Positions 23,681-34,959 of a stretch of DNA of 64,000 nucleotides are shown here, in pieces. The position numbers and the translations under genes were made by a program. Source of the DNA: Gigaspora margarita (taxonomy: Eukaryota > Glomeromycota > Glomeromycetes > Diversisporales > Gigasporaceae); contig WTPW01000195.1 of the NCBI GenBank assembly GCA_009809945.1, positions 141,630 through 205,629 of the forward strand, read 5' to 3'. The notes under the pieces were generated by a model. That model worked only from the letters and a program-made list of their open reading frames with translations, searched no databases and was not told the origin of the DNA. How positions within the stretch are numbered: the first letter of the stretch is position 1; every line of letters starts with the position of its first letter.

Positions 23681-24205
23681 CTCATATAGTACCATCTCAG
23701 ATATATTTTTTCAATGTAAACTCAAATTTATTTCTCATATCTATATCTTTCTGTTGCTTAATACTTTTTAAGATTTCCTCAGTAGATTTAATAAATTCTT
23801 GATGAAAATTATCTGTAGCTTCTTTGATTCTAGCATTAATCTCTTCTTCAGAGTATTGTGAAGCAATAATGGCACGTAGTGCTGAATCTTCGATTCCTCT
23901 TGGGGTCTTAATTACTTGGATATTAGTATTGCAAGCAAGCCATTAGATAATGAATCAGAGATTTGAGACTTTGTCGCTTCTTTAAATCCTGACTCTTCAG
24001 ATCTTGAAACTGGTGCTTCTATTGTAGAGCAGGGATGCTCTGCATCCATAGGATTATATTGAGATTTTTTTCTTTGATATCTATCAACTTCATGTTTTAA
24101 AAATGCCTCTATAATAGGGCTAATACTACTGGCTTCACTTTCTGATAATGGATTTTTTTTCAAGTTGTAAGCCGATTCTATCCAGCTTTTATTAATTAAG
24201 AAGGT
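23680..24205 (-). pseudogene. Hypothetical acidic/basic protein, minus strand
   Basis: The minus strand is open for 83 codons (24163-23912), starting at a Met, and reads SESEASSISPIIEAFLKHEV and PCSTIEAPVSRSEESGFKEA. After one frameshift it continues QVIKTPRGIEDSALRAIIAS, QYSEEEINARIKEATDNFHQ and LKSIKQQKDIDMRNKF. The second half is strongly helical and looks like former coding sequence. However, 23930-24010 read on the plus strand resembles the tail of the protease ORF, so either strand could have been coding there. No family was recognised. Confidence 0.35.
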
Positions 24206-25719
24206 AGTTGGGTAAGAAGATTTGAATAATTTTCATGAAAAACTATAGAATATTATAAAATATATTTTTATGAAAAATTATAATCTTTCAAAAAATTTTA
24301 TAAAATTTCACTTTCAGTATTTTTCATGAATAACAAATATATACAGTACAATATCTAATATAAAAATATACTAATAAGCATGACATACATGTCACAGGTG
24401 CAGTAGTCACATGACATTGTAACCTGTGGGTCACATACTACTAATCTACCTTTTTGCAATTTGATAATACTGATCTTAAGCATATTTTACAAAGGGTCCA
24501 TCAACTCGATAAAGCTATTTCATTACAGCATATTGGATTATTTTAGCTAAATTTATTTGTGTTTTCCATAAATAATATGCTCGCTGGATAATAGTTGCTG
24601 AATGATTTTTTATATTGTTATCCTATATCTACTTCTTTAAAGATAGTAGGTAACTAGAGCGATCTTAGACAGTGATCACTTTGTGTAACCTCACTTGTTA
24701 CTGTGATTTAACTAAGTCGAAAGGCGTTTTTTAATAAAACTTAACAAAGAAGATTTATGGTAATTTGCAATTATGAAAGAGGCAACAATTAAAAGTATAT
24801 GAAGATACTAGTAACTGTTTAATTTGTGTAGTAAATAAAGGTTTTATTTATTGAAAGAGTATGAAGACTCGATGTTGAACTTGGGGTCCACATCGGCTGC
24901 TTTTATACATTTTTGTTTTTCACAAATGTAACGGTCTATATCTATTACATGTGCAATAAATGCTATATCTACTACTAATAAAATATATAGTATAAATAGT
25001 ATAAATGTGATATATGAAATAAATGATATATGTGTTATAAATAAAATATAGAGTATATATGCTTTAAATATGACATGTTTTATAAATGCCATATATGCAC
25101 TTTGGCGCGCAGTAGATCTCATAGCCAATCAAATTACAGATCTCATATTTGATTANTNATTGGTTCCGATCTTGNCANCCANTGGTCGNACAGNGATNAT
25201 NTNTAGCTCGTTAGAACCGTCTCGATGAGCTGATTCGGATGGTGGTCGTTTTATTTAATTTGGATCGGTGGATCAAGAGTTATGAGCGATTTTGTGTTTT
25301 ATAGCAATTTCTATAGGTTAACAATATACAAAGTTTTAAAATATACTACTTGGGCTTTAAACTCTCTAAATTTGGAGTTATTAGCTATAGATTTATTTCT
25401 GGTTAGATTATTTTTAATATGGAATACAAAAATTTCCTAATGATCCTTTCTATTAATATCATATTCTAGTATTAATAAATATTTTATATATATTTAGGTG
25501 GATGATACTTCGCAAATCATGACCAAGCTTCTAGTGTTTTTAAATTATTGATATAGTTTAACCCATATTTGTTTAACATGTATTGGGCATAATTATTATT
25601 GCTTCACAATAACTCTTCGGGTCTAAACATTTTTATATTTGAAAAAATATTAACTTTAACTATATATCTATTTATCTAACTTATTGCTATAAGCTAGATA
25701 TGTGGGATACATATTCATT
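24206..25719. other. Non-coding interior of the giant element
   Basis: No gene was recognised in 1.5 kb. A stretch at 24930-25090 is made of irregular TATAAATR-type repeats. Positions 25156-25203 carry a dozen scattered N calls in otherwise good sequence, so that part is unreliable. If the element once had a capsid or ATPase gene, this is the place it could have been, but nothing remains visible. Confidence 0.4.
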
Positions 25720-26414
25720 TTGATACCTCTTTGAGAGCTTAACTCTTAAAGCTCATTGTTTAGCCAACTCTAGAGAAATTCCATTTGATATAAAATTTTT
25801 ATATGCTTGTATATGCCAATGACCATATGGCAAACTAGTTATTTTATTAGATAATATTTAATGCTTAGTATCTATAGAGCAAAGAGCCTTCTTTTCTGAT
25901 TTGACCAAAGATAATATATGGTCTTTTGATTGAATACCTATATTCTTAGCATGGAATACTTCATTACCAAAGAGATAGTCTCGATATACTAAAGTCATAT
26001 GATCTGCTTCAGTTCGCATAGCTTCTTGCTCTAATAATAATAATCTATCTACTGGATCATCTAGCAAAGTCCCTTCTAAAGATGGAAAATATGTATCTGT
26101 AGCCATTTCACTCATACCTTTGTTGCTAACTCCCTTATGTTTAGATGTTGTAGACTTATTTGCCAAACATAGTGATAAGATTTGCCTCAAATTACACTAT
26201 CTGAAGTTTCATTCTTGTAAAGACCTATAGTTTTTGATTTATTAAGGTTGAAAAGATTAGATTGCTCAGCCATATTCTTATAGATATTCTCAGTTTCAAC
26301 TTGAAATATGTATGAGTCTGTATCTTTATATCCTAACTTAGCACTATCACCATATCTCTCTTTTACATATCCATACCAAAAGCAGTACATGTGAAGCTTG
26401 CTAAGGCCCAAAAC

Positions 26415-26593
26415 AGGACCTGAAATATACATAGATAGGTCAGGTTAATTATAAAGTTACTAAAAAAGAAAAGATCTGCAGAAAAAACTTCAAAAATAAG
26501 CAAAAAATTACTATAAATAGAAAAGATCTGCATAAAAAACCTCAAAAATAAGCAAACTCATACCTGACCTATCTATGTATATTTTGGGGTCCT
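26415..26593. mobile_element. 179-bp MITE inserted in the DNA polymerase
   Basis: It begins AGGACCTGAAATATACATAG and ends TATGTATATTTTGGGGTCCT. The flanks are CCCAAAAC (26407-26414) and CCCAAGAC (26594-26601), seven of eight equal. It splits the polymerase between IIVGALVLG and LSKLHMYCFW, just before motif C. Same family and same length as 21155-21333. Confidence 0.88.
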
Positions 26594-27478
26594 CCCAAGA
26601 CTAATGCTCCAACAATAATAGGCTTGTTAAGAGTCATGCTAGCCTTTTCCATATGTGCTCCGACTAAAGTATTTCCAAGTTGTCAACCATACTTAAATGA
26701 GGGTTTACGAATTTGTTTAATAAACTTCTTTTTATCTTGCTCATTATTTATAGCCATGAGCTTAACATCTTGATACTTATGAACATTTTTCATAGTCTGG
26801 CCATAAACTGAATTGTTCATAAGCTTAAAAAAATCTTTCTCAAAAGCATTCTTAGCCCCTTGTCGCTTTTTAGTATTAAAAGCAATATAGGGTGCAAGCC
26901 AGTTAGTTTGGTTAAAAGATAGAATTTCTATTACTTTATCTATTATTATATCTAATTTTACATAATATTAAAGCTCTTGGTAGTGAATAACATATTCTTT
27001 TCGTGAACCAAGATAAGGTACTAATTTTTTTGTAGCTGAGAAACGTTCACTATCTAAGTTATCTACAAGCTCTGTAGTATGAGAACACAACATATCTTTA
27101 CTTATAGCCATATTCTCTACAGCTGGAGGTAAATCACACAAATAATTATGAGTTTTTAGAAGAAAATGTGTATTGATCTTTAGAAAATATCCTCTTTTAG
27201 CATCTGCTTTAGTATTAAGAATCTTTTCAAGATATTTCTTTTGCTCATTTGGATTATTCTCAAGATATTTACGACTTATCTCCCATTTATAATTTCCAAT
27301 AGACAAATACTGGCTCATGGCTATAAAGATTATTAGCATCAATATAGCTTATCCATATTGTTGGTTTAGATGGGTTAAAGACCTTACCTATCTTAGGATT
27401 GTTAGCTTTAAAATATCGATAACCTGCTATAGCTATATCTCTGCGCTTAGCCTCTTCTATAAAATCATGCATAGCCAT

Positions 27479-27764
27479 TAGGGTTCCGCAATTTGATTTG
27501 ATCTTCAAATATTTGAATCAAATATTTGATCAAATTCAAATTCAAATTTGACTATATTTGATTTGATCAAATTCAAATATGGCCAAATTTGATTTGATTT
27601 GACAAATATTTGATTTGATTTGAAAATTACTATTAAAAATTCAAACTCAAATCAAATTCAAATCTAAATATCTGAATCAAATCAAATTCAAATCAGAGTC
27701 AATTTGATTTGATCAAATTCAAATTGACCCAATATTTGATTTGATTTGAATTTGAAAAACCCTA
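27479..27764. mobile_element. hAT-like MITE, TAGGGTT family, TTTGATTTGA-rich
   Basis: Ends TAGGGTT and AACCCTA, with a perfect 8-bp target duplication ATAGCCAT at 27471-27478 and 27765-27772. Its interior is almost entirely iterations of ATTTGATTTGA and its complement. Excising it rejoins the polymerase frame across ELFTDMA...MHDFIEEAK, ahead of motif A. Non-coding. Confidence 0.9.
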
Positions 27765-30700
27765 ATAGCCATATCTGTAAAGAGCTCAATTTTAACTCCT
27801 GTTATTTTAAGCATAGCATCCCAAGCTAGTGCAGGTGCTAAAACATAATGGCTAGAATCAAGCTCATAATACTGCATACATGTCATTCAGAATTGGGTCC
27901 AAATATTTGCAAGACTGAGTACATTAATTTTAAGATAGAGGTCATAATACTCACCTAGATTCTTACAACCAAAAGTTTCCCATACTTTTTGGGCATGTTG
28001 ATAGTCATCTTGTATAATCTTGCCTTTAAGAGTACTATAAAACTCATGAATATGAGGAAGTTCTTTTTCCTTAAATCTATTGTGTGAATCAAAATACTAA
28101 TAAGAATAAACTCCTTTATGATTAGCTAGTAAAATTTGATCTGAAGAATAGTCTTTAAAGTGCTGGCTTGTAATAGGATGGCTGGTACCCAAATTTTTTG
28201 TAAAATTTGCCAAGCTATTATTCATAAACAGCATACTATCTATATATTTTAGCTAACCTACTTTCATAGTCTTGTATCTCTCAAATGTCTCAGCTACAAC
28301 CTTGATCTGATGAGCATTAACTGATTTTCCAACAGATTCACATACTAAGTGAGAATCATAGCCTCAAAAATTATGAAAGACAACTGGAATAGGGGTTTTC
28401 CAAGGTTTGATTTGAAGCTTAATATTACATGCATTGTGAGCAGCTCCTTGAAACTTAACTGTGATATGGCAGTGATCCCAAACCTTTATGTCCATAGACT
28501 TTGCTTGATTAATATCCTTAGTTATTTTGAGAATTTGTTTTGTTAAAGTCTTATAATCTTTTGAATTTATTGCAATATTTTCTAGCTTATTATTAAGCCA
28601 TGATACTCTATTTTCTAAGCTTTTAACTTCATCTCTATTTATAGCAAATTTACCTTTACAAATCCAACAGATATCTGCTTTATTAAATTTTTTCTTATCC
28701 TTTTCAGTCTCAGCTCATATCATGTTTTACAGCTAAGACTCTATTAATTTTAACCAACTCTTTATCAATTCTTTTAACAAACTTCTGAGTAGCATTTTTT
28801 CCTCTATATAGGTCTGGACCCCATATATCTCCAGTATCGATCTAGTGAACTAGAACAAAAGCTATTGGCCTTTTGCTCTACAATCTTACGCATTTTTCTA
28901 CCATATTCTGATACTGGTTTCATTATACCTCTAGAATAATCCCATTTCTTGTTATCTGATTCAAAGACTGCTATAATAACACATGGTGCATTGATCATTT
29001 GCCTATAATTTTTAAACTTCTAAAATCATTAACCTCTTAGTAGACAAATTGACTCTTTGAGTAGCCTCTCCCAAAATGAAACAATGCTCTTGATGATAGG
29101 CTAAAGATTTTTCTGATGGAAATCTATAAAAGCACTGATTACAAAGATGCTTTTTGCCATGATATTTTGTATCTTTGAATACTAATCCATCTGGGTTTTT
29201 GATCCAAAGAAAATGGTTCTTTTGCCCATACTTATCGTTTTCAGATTTGGTAATATCTGTAAGAGCCATGAGATATATAATATGTTGTCTATTATAATTT
29301 TTGCTAGCTATTACTGGCTTAAAAGTAGCTGATTCCTTTTTCCATCCCCAGATATTAATAGAGATATCAGGATTTATCTCTTCTATCTTATTGAATATAC
29401 GTGAGCAGATTGGAGTAGGCATTGGAATTCCATCTAGCTTGACTATATCTAAGTATTGCTTATAATGCTTTTTAGTAAATATTCATTCAAGATGCTCTGT
29501 ATACCCATCTTTATTAGCAAAATAACAAGCTAATGCTCCTTGAAGGCAATTATTAGATAGCATACCTGTAACTGGATCGATTATTTTGGAATTATCAGGA
29601 TTGATTGGACATTTGGTATTGGCAAGCTTTTTTTGAGTCGAGATATATAATTTACTAACAGTTCTTCGCAAAGTATAAGCTTTAATAGTTAATGTTTCAA
29701 TTCTTACCAAATTCCATCCTGATCCTGATTTCATAAATGTGTCTATTTTATTATCTATTTCTGATATAGATAAATTTATATGCTCATTGATATTTTCTTC
29801 TGTAAGAATAACACGCATAAGGCTTCTATGATGACTAATTATATATGTTGAAATTTTAGTGCTGCTTTTTCACTTGCTAATATGCCCATGATATGTGCAT
29901 TGAGCAACTAATGCAGTTTTTATTTGATCTTTTTTACACAATTCAGCTTTAAGTACCCTTGTAATTTGTTCTTTAGCGTTTTTATAAGTTGAGGCATATA
30001 GGGCACTTCTAAATATTTATTACTATTCTCAACATAGTGATTGAAACTATATTTTATATTATCAGAAGATAGAATATTTGCTTGCTATAAACTCATTAAT
30101 GTTACATTTTGAAGGGGTCTTAAAGGATCAAAATTAGATTCGCATTCTTCGAATATTAACTCTTTGTTCATTAATTTATAATTTTTTCTTACTAGTTTAC
30201 CACCAAAATTGCCTTCTACAACTATAATATTTTTTTTGGATAGTCATAGAGCAAGGATCCAGCTAATTCAGACCATTTTTCATCAGTGCTTGCATTATAT
30301 CTATCTTCTATATTATCAAACTATTCTATATCATTTTGGAGTAGATTATTTAAAGGCATATTCTGAATAGATGATAAGAGTATATTGTCTAATAAAATTA
30401 AATCATCTACTGGAACATGGTTTTGTATCAGAATTTGATTTGTAGCTAAATTTTGTGGTAATGGTATTGGAGCTACAATAGGATTACTAGGTTTGTATAG
30501 AAATTTTTGATTTAAGTTGCATCTCTATCTCAAGTCTTTTTAAAATCATCTTTTCCATACCTAGGACATGGAGGTAACATTTTGTATATGGGTGCTGGTA
30601 TTCCGTTGTTTGTATTAATATACTAAACTTTTTGTTTAAATTGAAATTTTCATATTTATATACCGTGATAGGTGAATATACTTGTGATTATTTACTTAGA

Positions 30701-31034
30701 ATAGGAGTTATTTGTGGACATACTTGTTATTGGCCTGAAGGATGCCATGAACATTGGAAGGCTAGAAAGCATTTTCCTTGCAAAGTATGTAGTAAACTGA
30801 CTAGCTCTAAACCTGGCCTTTGACAGTGCAAACAACCTAGTCCCGACAAATAAAATTGATGATATTCAAATTGCTAATCCTTCTTCAAAAAGAATAGTAA
30901 CCAAAAAATACTATCTTAAAATATTAAATCAAAACAAGCTAAACACTTCCATGGTTTTTAATTTTTTCTAAATCTATTTATAAAAAAGTTATAGCAGGTT
31001 GAAGTTATAGTATTTTTATAATTAAATATAAAAT

Positions 31035-31215
31035 TTGGCCGCCCTATATATATTATTAAAACAAGCAATTTGGCCACCCTATGTATACTAAATTTGGCCA
31101 CTCTATATATACTAAATTTGGCCGCCCTATATATACTAAATTTGGCTGCCCTATATATACTAAATTTGACAACCATGTGTCTACTAATTAGGCTACTAAA
31201 TTTGGCTGTCCTATA
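31035..31215. repeat. Tandem CTATATATACTAAATTTGGC units
   Basis: About six imperfect ~24-bp units of CTATATATACTAAATTTGGC followed by CGCC-like ends. A shorter run of AAATTTGGCCGC units lies near the other end of the same element (31683-31756). The units occupy the subterminal positions where transposase-binding repeats would be expected. Confidence 0.75.
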
Positions 31216-31671
31216 TATCACTATAGTGTGAATGTGGCGTGCATACATATAAAAATATTTTTTACTAAGTTAATATTATATGCCCACTAATTGAAAGTTG
31301 TAGAGCTCATCAAGATGCATCTAAAGGTGATCATCCAAATCGGCACCGTGGATGGCAAGATATCATCAAAAAATGATTGGACGACTATATAAAATCTCTA
31401 TGTAAATTACAGAGATTTTATATAGTTGTCCAATCGTTTTTCAATGATATCTTGCCATCCACTGGGCTGATTTGGATTATCTAACCACCTTTAGATGCGT
31501 CTCGATGAGCTCTACAACTTTCAATTAGTGGGCATGTGTCATTAATTTAGTAAAAAATATTTTTATATATATGCATGCCACATTCACACTATAGTTATTT
31601 TCATTTGTGATTTGCATCACATTACACTACAGACGATCTCTGATTAACTGGCATGACTATCAATTAAAGTA
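31216..31671. repeat. Foldback palindrome, left-truncated
   Basis: Two arms centred near 31405 (CTATAGTGTGAATGTGGCGT...ATGCCACATTCACACTATAG) form a hairpin. Homologous to the complete foldback element at 56257-56766, from which its left terminal ~60 bp are missing. It lies inside the Tc1/mariner-like element, so it was either captured by it or inserted later. Confidence 0.7.
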
Positions 31672-32116
31672 ATTTGCATGTGCAAATTTGGCCATATATA
31701 ATGAAAATATCAAATTTGGCCGCATATAATGAAAATATCAAATTAGATTTGGCCGCTAGAAAACTCCATTTGTTGGGACTAGGTTGTTTGCACTGTAGAA
31801 AGCATGCTAATAGATATTATGTAGCCCAGTATATTAATAGACTTCAGAAAAAGGCTCAGGAGCTTCTTTTTTATAAAAATTAATATGATTGGATTAGTTG
31901 ACAACATGATCAATTTTTTATTATTACTCTAACATATATGAATGATGACATGATCAAATTTTTATCATCTTCTAGCTATATAAAAATTTAACCAAGCTAT
32001 AGTATATAAAAGTGCTATAAAATATAGCAGGATGACGATTAAAATGATTTTTAAACATTAGTTATATAGAGGTGTAGAAAAAGTGTCCTATAAGTCTCAT
32101 TTTTGCCCTATTCCAT

Positions 32117-33220
32117 CACTGAATGACTCAGGTCATTTGGAAATGACCTTGGTCATTTGGGAAAAACCTGAGTCATTTGCAATCAGTAGGTCATTTAATG
32201 TTAGTGTATGATCAGATGCTGTGCCTAGAGACCCAACCCAGTCAGATAATAGTGTTTCAAGTCATGTCCCAGGTCATGGCATATAGGGTTTACAAATTTT
32301 AATAATATTTATCAAGGTTATGCATTTAAATAAGCCATTCAAGTTATGAATAATATTATTTAATTTTATATATTTTACAACACTTAATGAATATAAAAAC
32401 ATTTTATAATCTAGATCTGAAATAAGTTATTCAAGTTATGATATTTACTATTTAATTTCGCTTATAGAACTTAGTGGTATAAAAAAGATTTATTAATCTA
32501 AGATCTAAAATAAATTATTCACAAATATTTGTCATAATAATCCACAAATGATGTTTATTAATCTAAGTATTAAAAATAAGTTTTATAAATACTGGCTGTT
32601 TAATTCACCATATTTGCAATTTTTTTTGAGTCCCGTATTATAATACAGTAGTCACTTCAACTTCATTAAATTTCATGGAACTCAATTAATTATTCATTTT
32701 ATTTCCCTTTTATAGATAAATAAATTTCATAAAATATAACTAACATAGGGTGGCTATTTATGTTGTATTTGTGGACTCACCAAATAAACAAAGTTTGATA
32801 ATCTAAGTATTTAAAATAATTTATTCATGAACATGCTTTTAATTTCAATCAGTAAGTATTTATTAACCTAAATATTTAAAGTAAGCTATTCATAAGATAT
32901 ACTATTTAATCACGTTAATGTTGTAAATATAAGTTAATTCATGACTATTTAAATATATTTTATTTGCATCTGGTTAGTTGGGAGCATAAAATTATTTGCA
33001 TTTACATTTATTAATATGACGAAATACCCTGGTTAATTATATGCAACACTCATATTTGATTTAAATAACTGATTAAGAAGTTGTGCCCAACTAAATTACT
33101 ATATCTCTAGTTTTAATATAAAATTTTAAATGACCTAATAGGTTATTTTACCTTTCAAAATGACCAATATCTGGTCATTATTTATTTGAGTTATGAGATC
33201 ATTTTAGGTCATTTACTATC
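32117..33220. mobile_element. Foldback-type element with GGTCATTT repeats
   Basis: Left end CACTGAATGACTCAGGTCAT; the right end GGTCATTTACTATC matches the right end of 16760-17336. Iterated GGTCATTT/AAATGACC lies near both ends. The interior is non-coding, with repeated ATAAGTTATTCA-like phrases. Decayed, no clear target duplication. Confidence 0.5.
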
Positions 33221-33739
33221 CCTGCGGTAGCAAGAATCATTTTTGCTATTAATCTGCATAGAAGTCATAATTGAACCTTAATGTTAACTACACTTCCTGG
33301 CCATTGTTGCATTTCCTAAAGTTTTCTTCGATTAATGGTTCCTATACAAATATTAGACTATAATAATTTATTATTGCTCAGATTTTTAACCAATCAGTTA
33401 GAAACTTCTAACTAGTATCAATTACGGTTATGACTAGTTATAACTTTTGCCATTTCTAAATATAATGCTTTTTTATTGGGTACTAGCATATATAAAAATT
33501 TGTTATCTTTTTTCTGAATTAATTTAATTATTATATCTGATTACTGTATTGTTGCATAATAATGTCCATGACATTATTTAAAATGATAGCCTGAATTATG
33601 CTTAATATAGACTAAAATTCAAAATTATACCCCTATGTATCATTTTGCAAAATACAAAAAAACTTTATAATAAAAGTCAAATTACAAAACCGTTGTTTAC
33701 ATTCCTGGTTTTAGCATGACTGCATCATGCAGATACCTA
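33221..33739. other. No gene recognised
   Basis: A+T-rich DNA with no feature seen. Confidence 0.4.
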
Positions 33740-34545
33740 ATTTTTAGATGCTAAATATGTTTACTTAGTGCATTAAATTAGAATTAATTAGTGAAATCTT
33801 GTAAATTGTAAGATTTCATAAATAGAATTCTATGAAATCTTAAGATTCCCAAATTTTTATAATTAATTCTAATTTTATAACTAAGTAAACTTGTCCAGCA
33901 CTTGGCAAATATATTAAATTAGCCAAATTGGTTTATTTTACATGAAATTTGAAAAAAAGATGCTTAATTTTTTACTTTTTTGATCAAAAATCCAAAATTA
34001 TGTATTTATTCTCTAAATTTCAAGTAAAATAAAAATAATTTTGCCAATTTGATATATTTTTTGGTACTAAACAAGTTTGCTTAGTGCAAGAATTTAGAAT
34101 TAATTAATAAAAATTTGTAAATTATAAAGTTTTATAGTATTTTATTAATAAAATTCTATAAAAACTTATAGCTCACAAATTTTTATTAATTAATTCTAAC
34201 TTTTTGCACCAAGTAAACTTATTTAGTACCAAAAAATATATCTAATCAGTAGAACTATTTTTATTTTATTTGAAATTTAGAAAATAGATGCATAATTTTG
34301 GATTTTGGTCAAAAAAGCAAATTTAATCATTTTTTTCTCCAAATTCCAAGTAAAATAAAAAGAATTTGGCTAATTTAATGTATTTGCAGGTACTGAATAA
34401 GTTTACTTAGTACACAAAGTTAGAATTAATTAATAAAAATTGTGATTCATAAGATTTTATAGAATTCTATTAATAAAATTATATAAAATCTTATGATTTA
34501 CAAAATTTTACTAATTAATTCTAACTTAATACACTAAGTAAGAGA
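33740..34545. repeat. Array of alternating A and B palindromes
   Basis: Same units as in 57600-59090: palindrome A (GCTAAACAAGTTTACTTAGT...ACTAAGTAAACTTG) alternates with palindrome B (TTTTATTTTACTTGAAATTT...AAATTTCAAGTAAAATAAAA). Three A units and two to three B units are recognisable, more decayed than the other arrays. Another part follows at 34680-34880 after a short unrelated repeat. No TAGTGCTCC-type end was found. Confidence 0.7.
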
Positions 34546-34672
34546 AGTAACAAAAATCATAATATTTTCTAGAGAAGTAAAAAAGTTGAAATTATATATT
34601 GAAATTATATTAAGGAGGAGTAGGTCTTTGATAAAAAATAATAAGGTGATTAATAATATAGCCCTAAATATA
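34545..34672. mobile_element. Decayed copy of the AGGGAAGTGACAAAAATCA MITE
   Basis: GAGAAGTAACAAAAATCATA at the left and AATAAGGTGATTAATAATAT followed by AGCCCTAA at the right match the ends of the element at 46179-46399. Inserted within the palindromic array. Confidence 0.5.
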
Positions 34673-34959
34673 TTTAGCATATAAAAATATATTAAATTAG
34701 CTAAATATTTTTTATTTTACTTTAAATTTGAAGAAAAGATTGCTAAATCTGAATTTTTTGATCAAAATTTAAAATTAAGCATCTATCCTCTAAATTTCAA
34801 GTAAAATAAAAATATTTTTTGCTAATTAAATATATTTTTAGATCTGAATAAGTTTACTTATTGCATAAAGTTAGGATTATAGTCAGGTCTAGAGATAGGC
34901 AAAATACAAAATTTTCATTTTAGCATGCACATATGCATGCATTTTTTGCATATATGCAT

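Larger units (their letters stand above)
25720..30600 (-). pseudogene. Protein-primed type B DNA polymerase
   Basis: About 1,450 codons once the two inserted elements are removed. Order on the minus strand: N-terminal MLPPCPRYGKDDFK-like start; KSGSGWNLVRIETLTIKAYT; Cys/His finger HLCNQCFYRFPSEKSLAYHQ; exonuclease I where ADFES is expected but AVFES is found (about 28966); VWDHCHITVKFQGAAHN; exonuclease II HNFxGYDSHLV; exonuclease III GEYYDLYLKINV. Polymerase motifs follow: A (YIDANNLY, 27340), B (MNNSVYGQTMKN, 26785-26820) and C (YKDTDSYIF, 26320). All polymerase Asp residues are present, but stops and frameshifts abound. This is the replicative polymerase type of Polintons, linear plasmids and related viruses, and it sits at the end opposite the integrase. 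Confidence 0.85.
30824..31795. mobile_element. 972-bp Tc1/mariner-like non-autonomous element
   Basis: The terminal inverted repeat is about 22-24 bp: CAGTGCAAACAACCTAGTCC at the left, and the complement of the right end is the same. The left inverted repeat of the giant element shows the empty site (CCTTTGTAGAAAG). TA follows the right end, and GA sits where TA is expected at the left, consistent with a TA target duplication and one mutation. Inside each end AAATTTGGCCGC is iterated, and the middle carries a long foldback. No transposase. Confidence 0.8.
30632..31883 (+). pseudogene. Cys/His-rich ORF in right inverted repeat, interrupted
   Basis: The left part (30632-30823) reads GEYTCDYLLRIGVICGHTCY, then GCHEHWKARKHFPCKVC and SKLTSSKPGL. 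The right part (31796-31883) reads CRKHANRYYVAQYINRL and QKKAQELLFYKN, stop. The left inverted repeat carries the same protein without the insertion. Cys and His pairs (C-x3-C, C-x-H, C-x2-C, C-x2-H) suggest one or two zinc sites. No initiator Met is apparent, so it may be a C-terminal exon or simply conserved by repeat homogenisation. Family unknown. Confidence 0.4.
17342..32108. mobile_element. Degenerate Polinton/Maverick-like giant transposon
   Basis: The element is defined by inverted copies of a ~555-bp sequence at its ends (17342-17895, and 30580-32108 interrupted by a 972-bp insertion). Next to the left copy is a retroviral-type integrase pseudogene and next to the right copy a protein-primed type B DNA polymerase pseudogene, both on the minus strand. 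Integrase and PolB at opposite ends within long terminal inverted repeats is the hallmark of Polintons, virus-related self-synthesising transposons. Between them lie a Gag-like coiled-coil protein and a retropepsin-like protease. No packaging ATPase or jelly-roll capsid was recognised. A clean 6-bp target duplication was not found (ATCAGT left and ATCACT right at best), and the exact termini are uncertain. The interior may include an independent retroelement. Confidence 0.6.
30580..32108. repeat. Right terminal inverted repeat, split by an insertion
   Basis: 30580-30823 plus 31796-32108 (about 557 bp together) is the inverted partner of 17342-17895. The inner part overlaps the presumed N-terminus of the polymerase ORF. 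The outer end abuts a foldback element at 32117. Confidence 0.85.

Noticed and set aside
23291..25719. Reverse transcriptase or RNase H downstream of the protease
   Set aside because: I looked for the YxDD, LPQG and TDGS contexts on both strands and found none, which leaves the Gag-PR cassette without a polymerase of its own.
27479..27764. Simple microsatellite expansion in the polymerase
   Set aside because: The TAGGGTT/AACCCTA ends and the perfect 8-bp duplication ATAGCCAT show it is a transposed element.
31035..31215. CRISPR-like array
   Set aside because: Repeat units are contiguous and imperfect with no unique spacers, and the context is eukaryotic.
30958..31248. 96-codon minus-strand ORF with repeated IYRAAKFS
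   Set aside because: It is a translation of the 24-bp CTATATATACTAAATTTGGC tandem repeats.
17336..32117. A 6-bp Polinton target duplication (ATCAGT/ATCACT)
   Set aside because: It needs unequal terminal lengths and one mismatch, and both flanks are themselves foldback elements with similar ends; not strong enough to claim.
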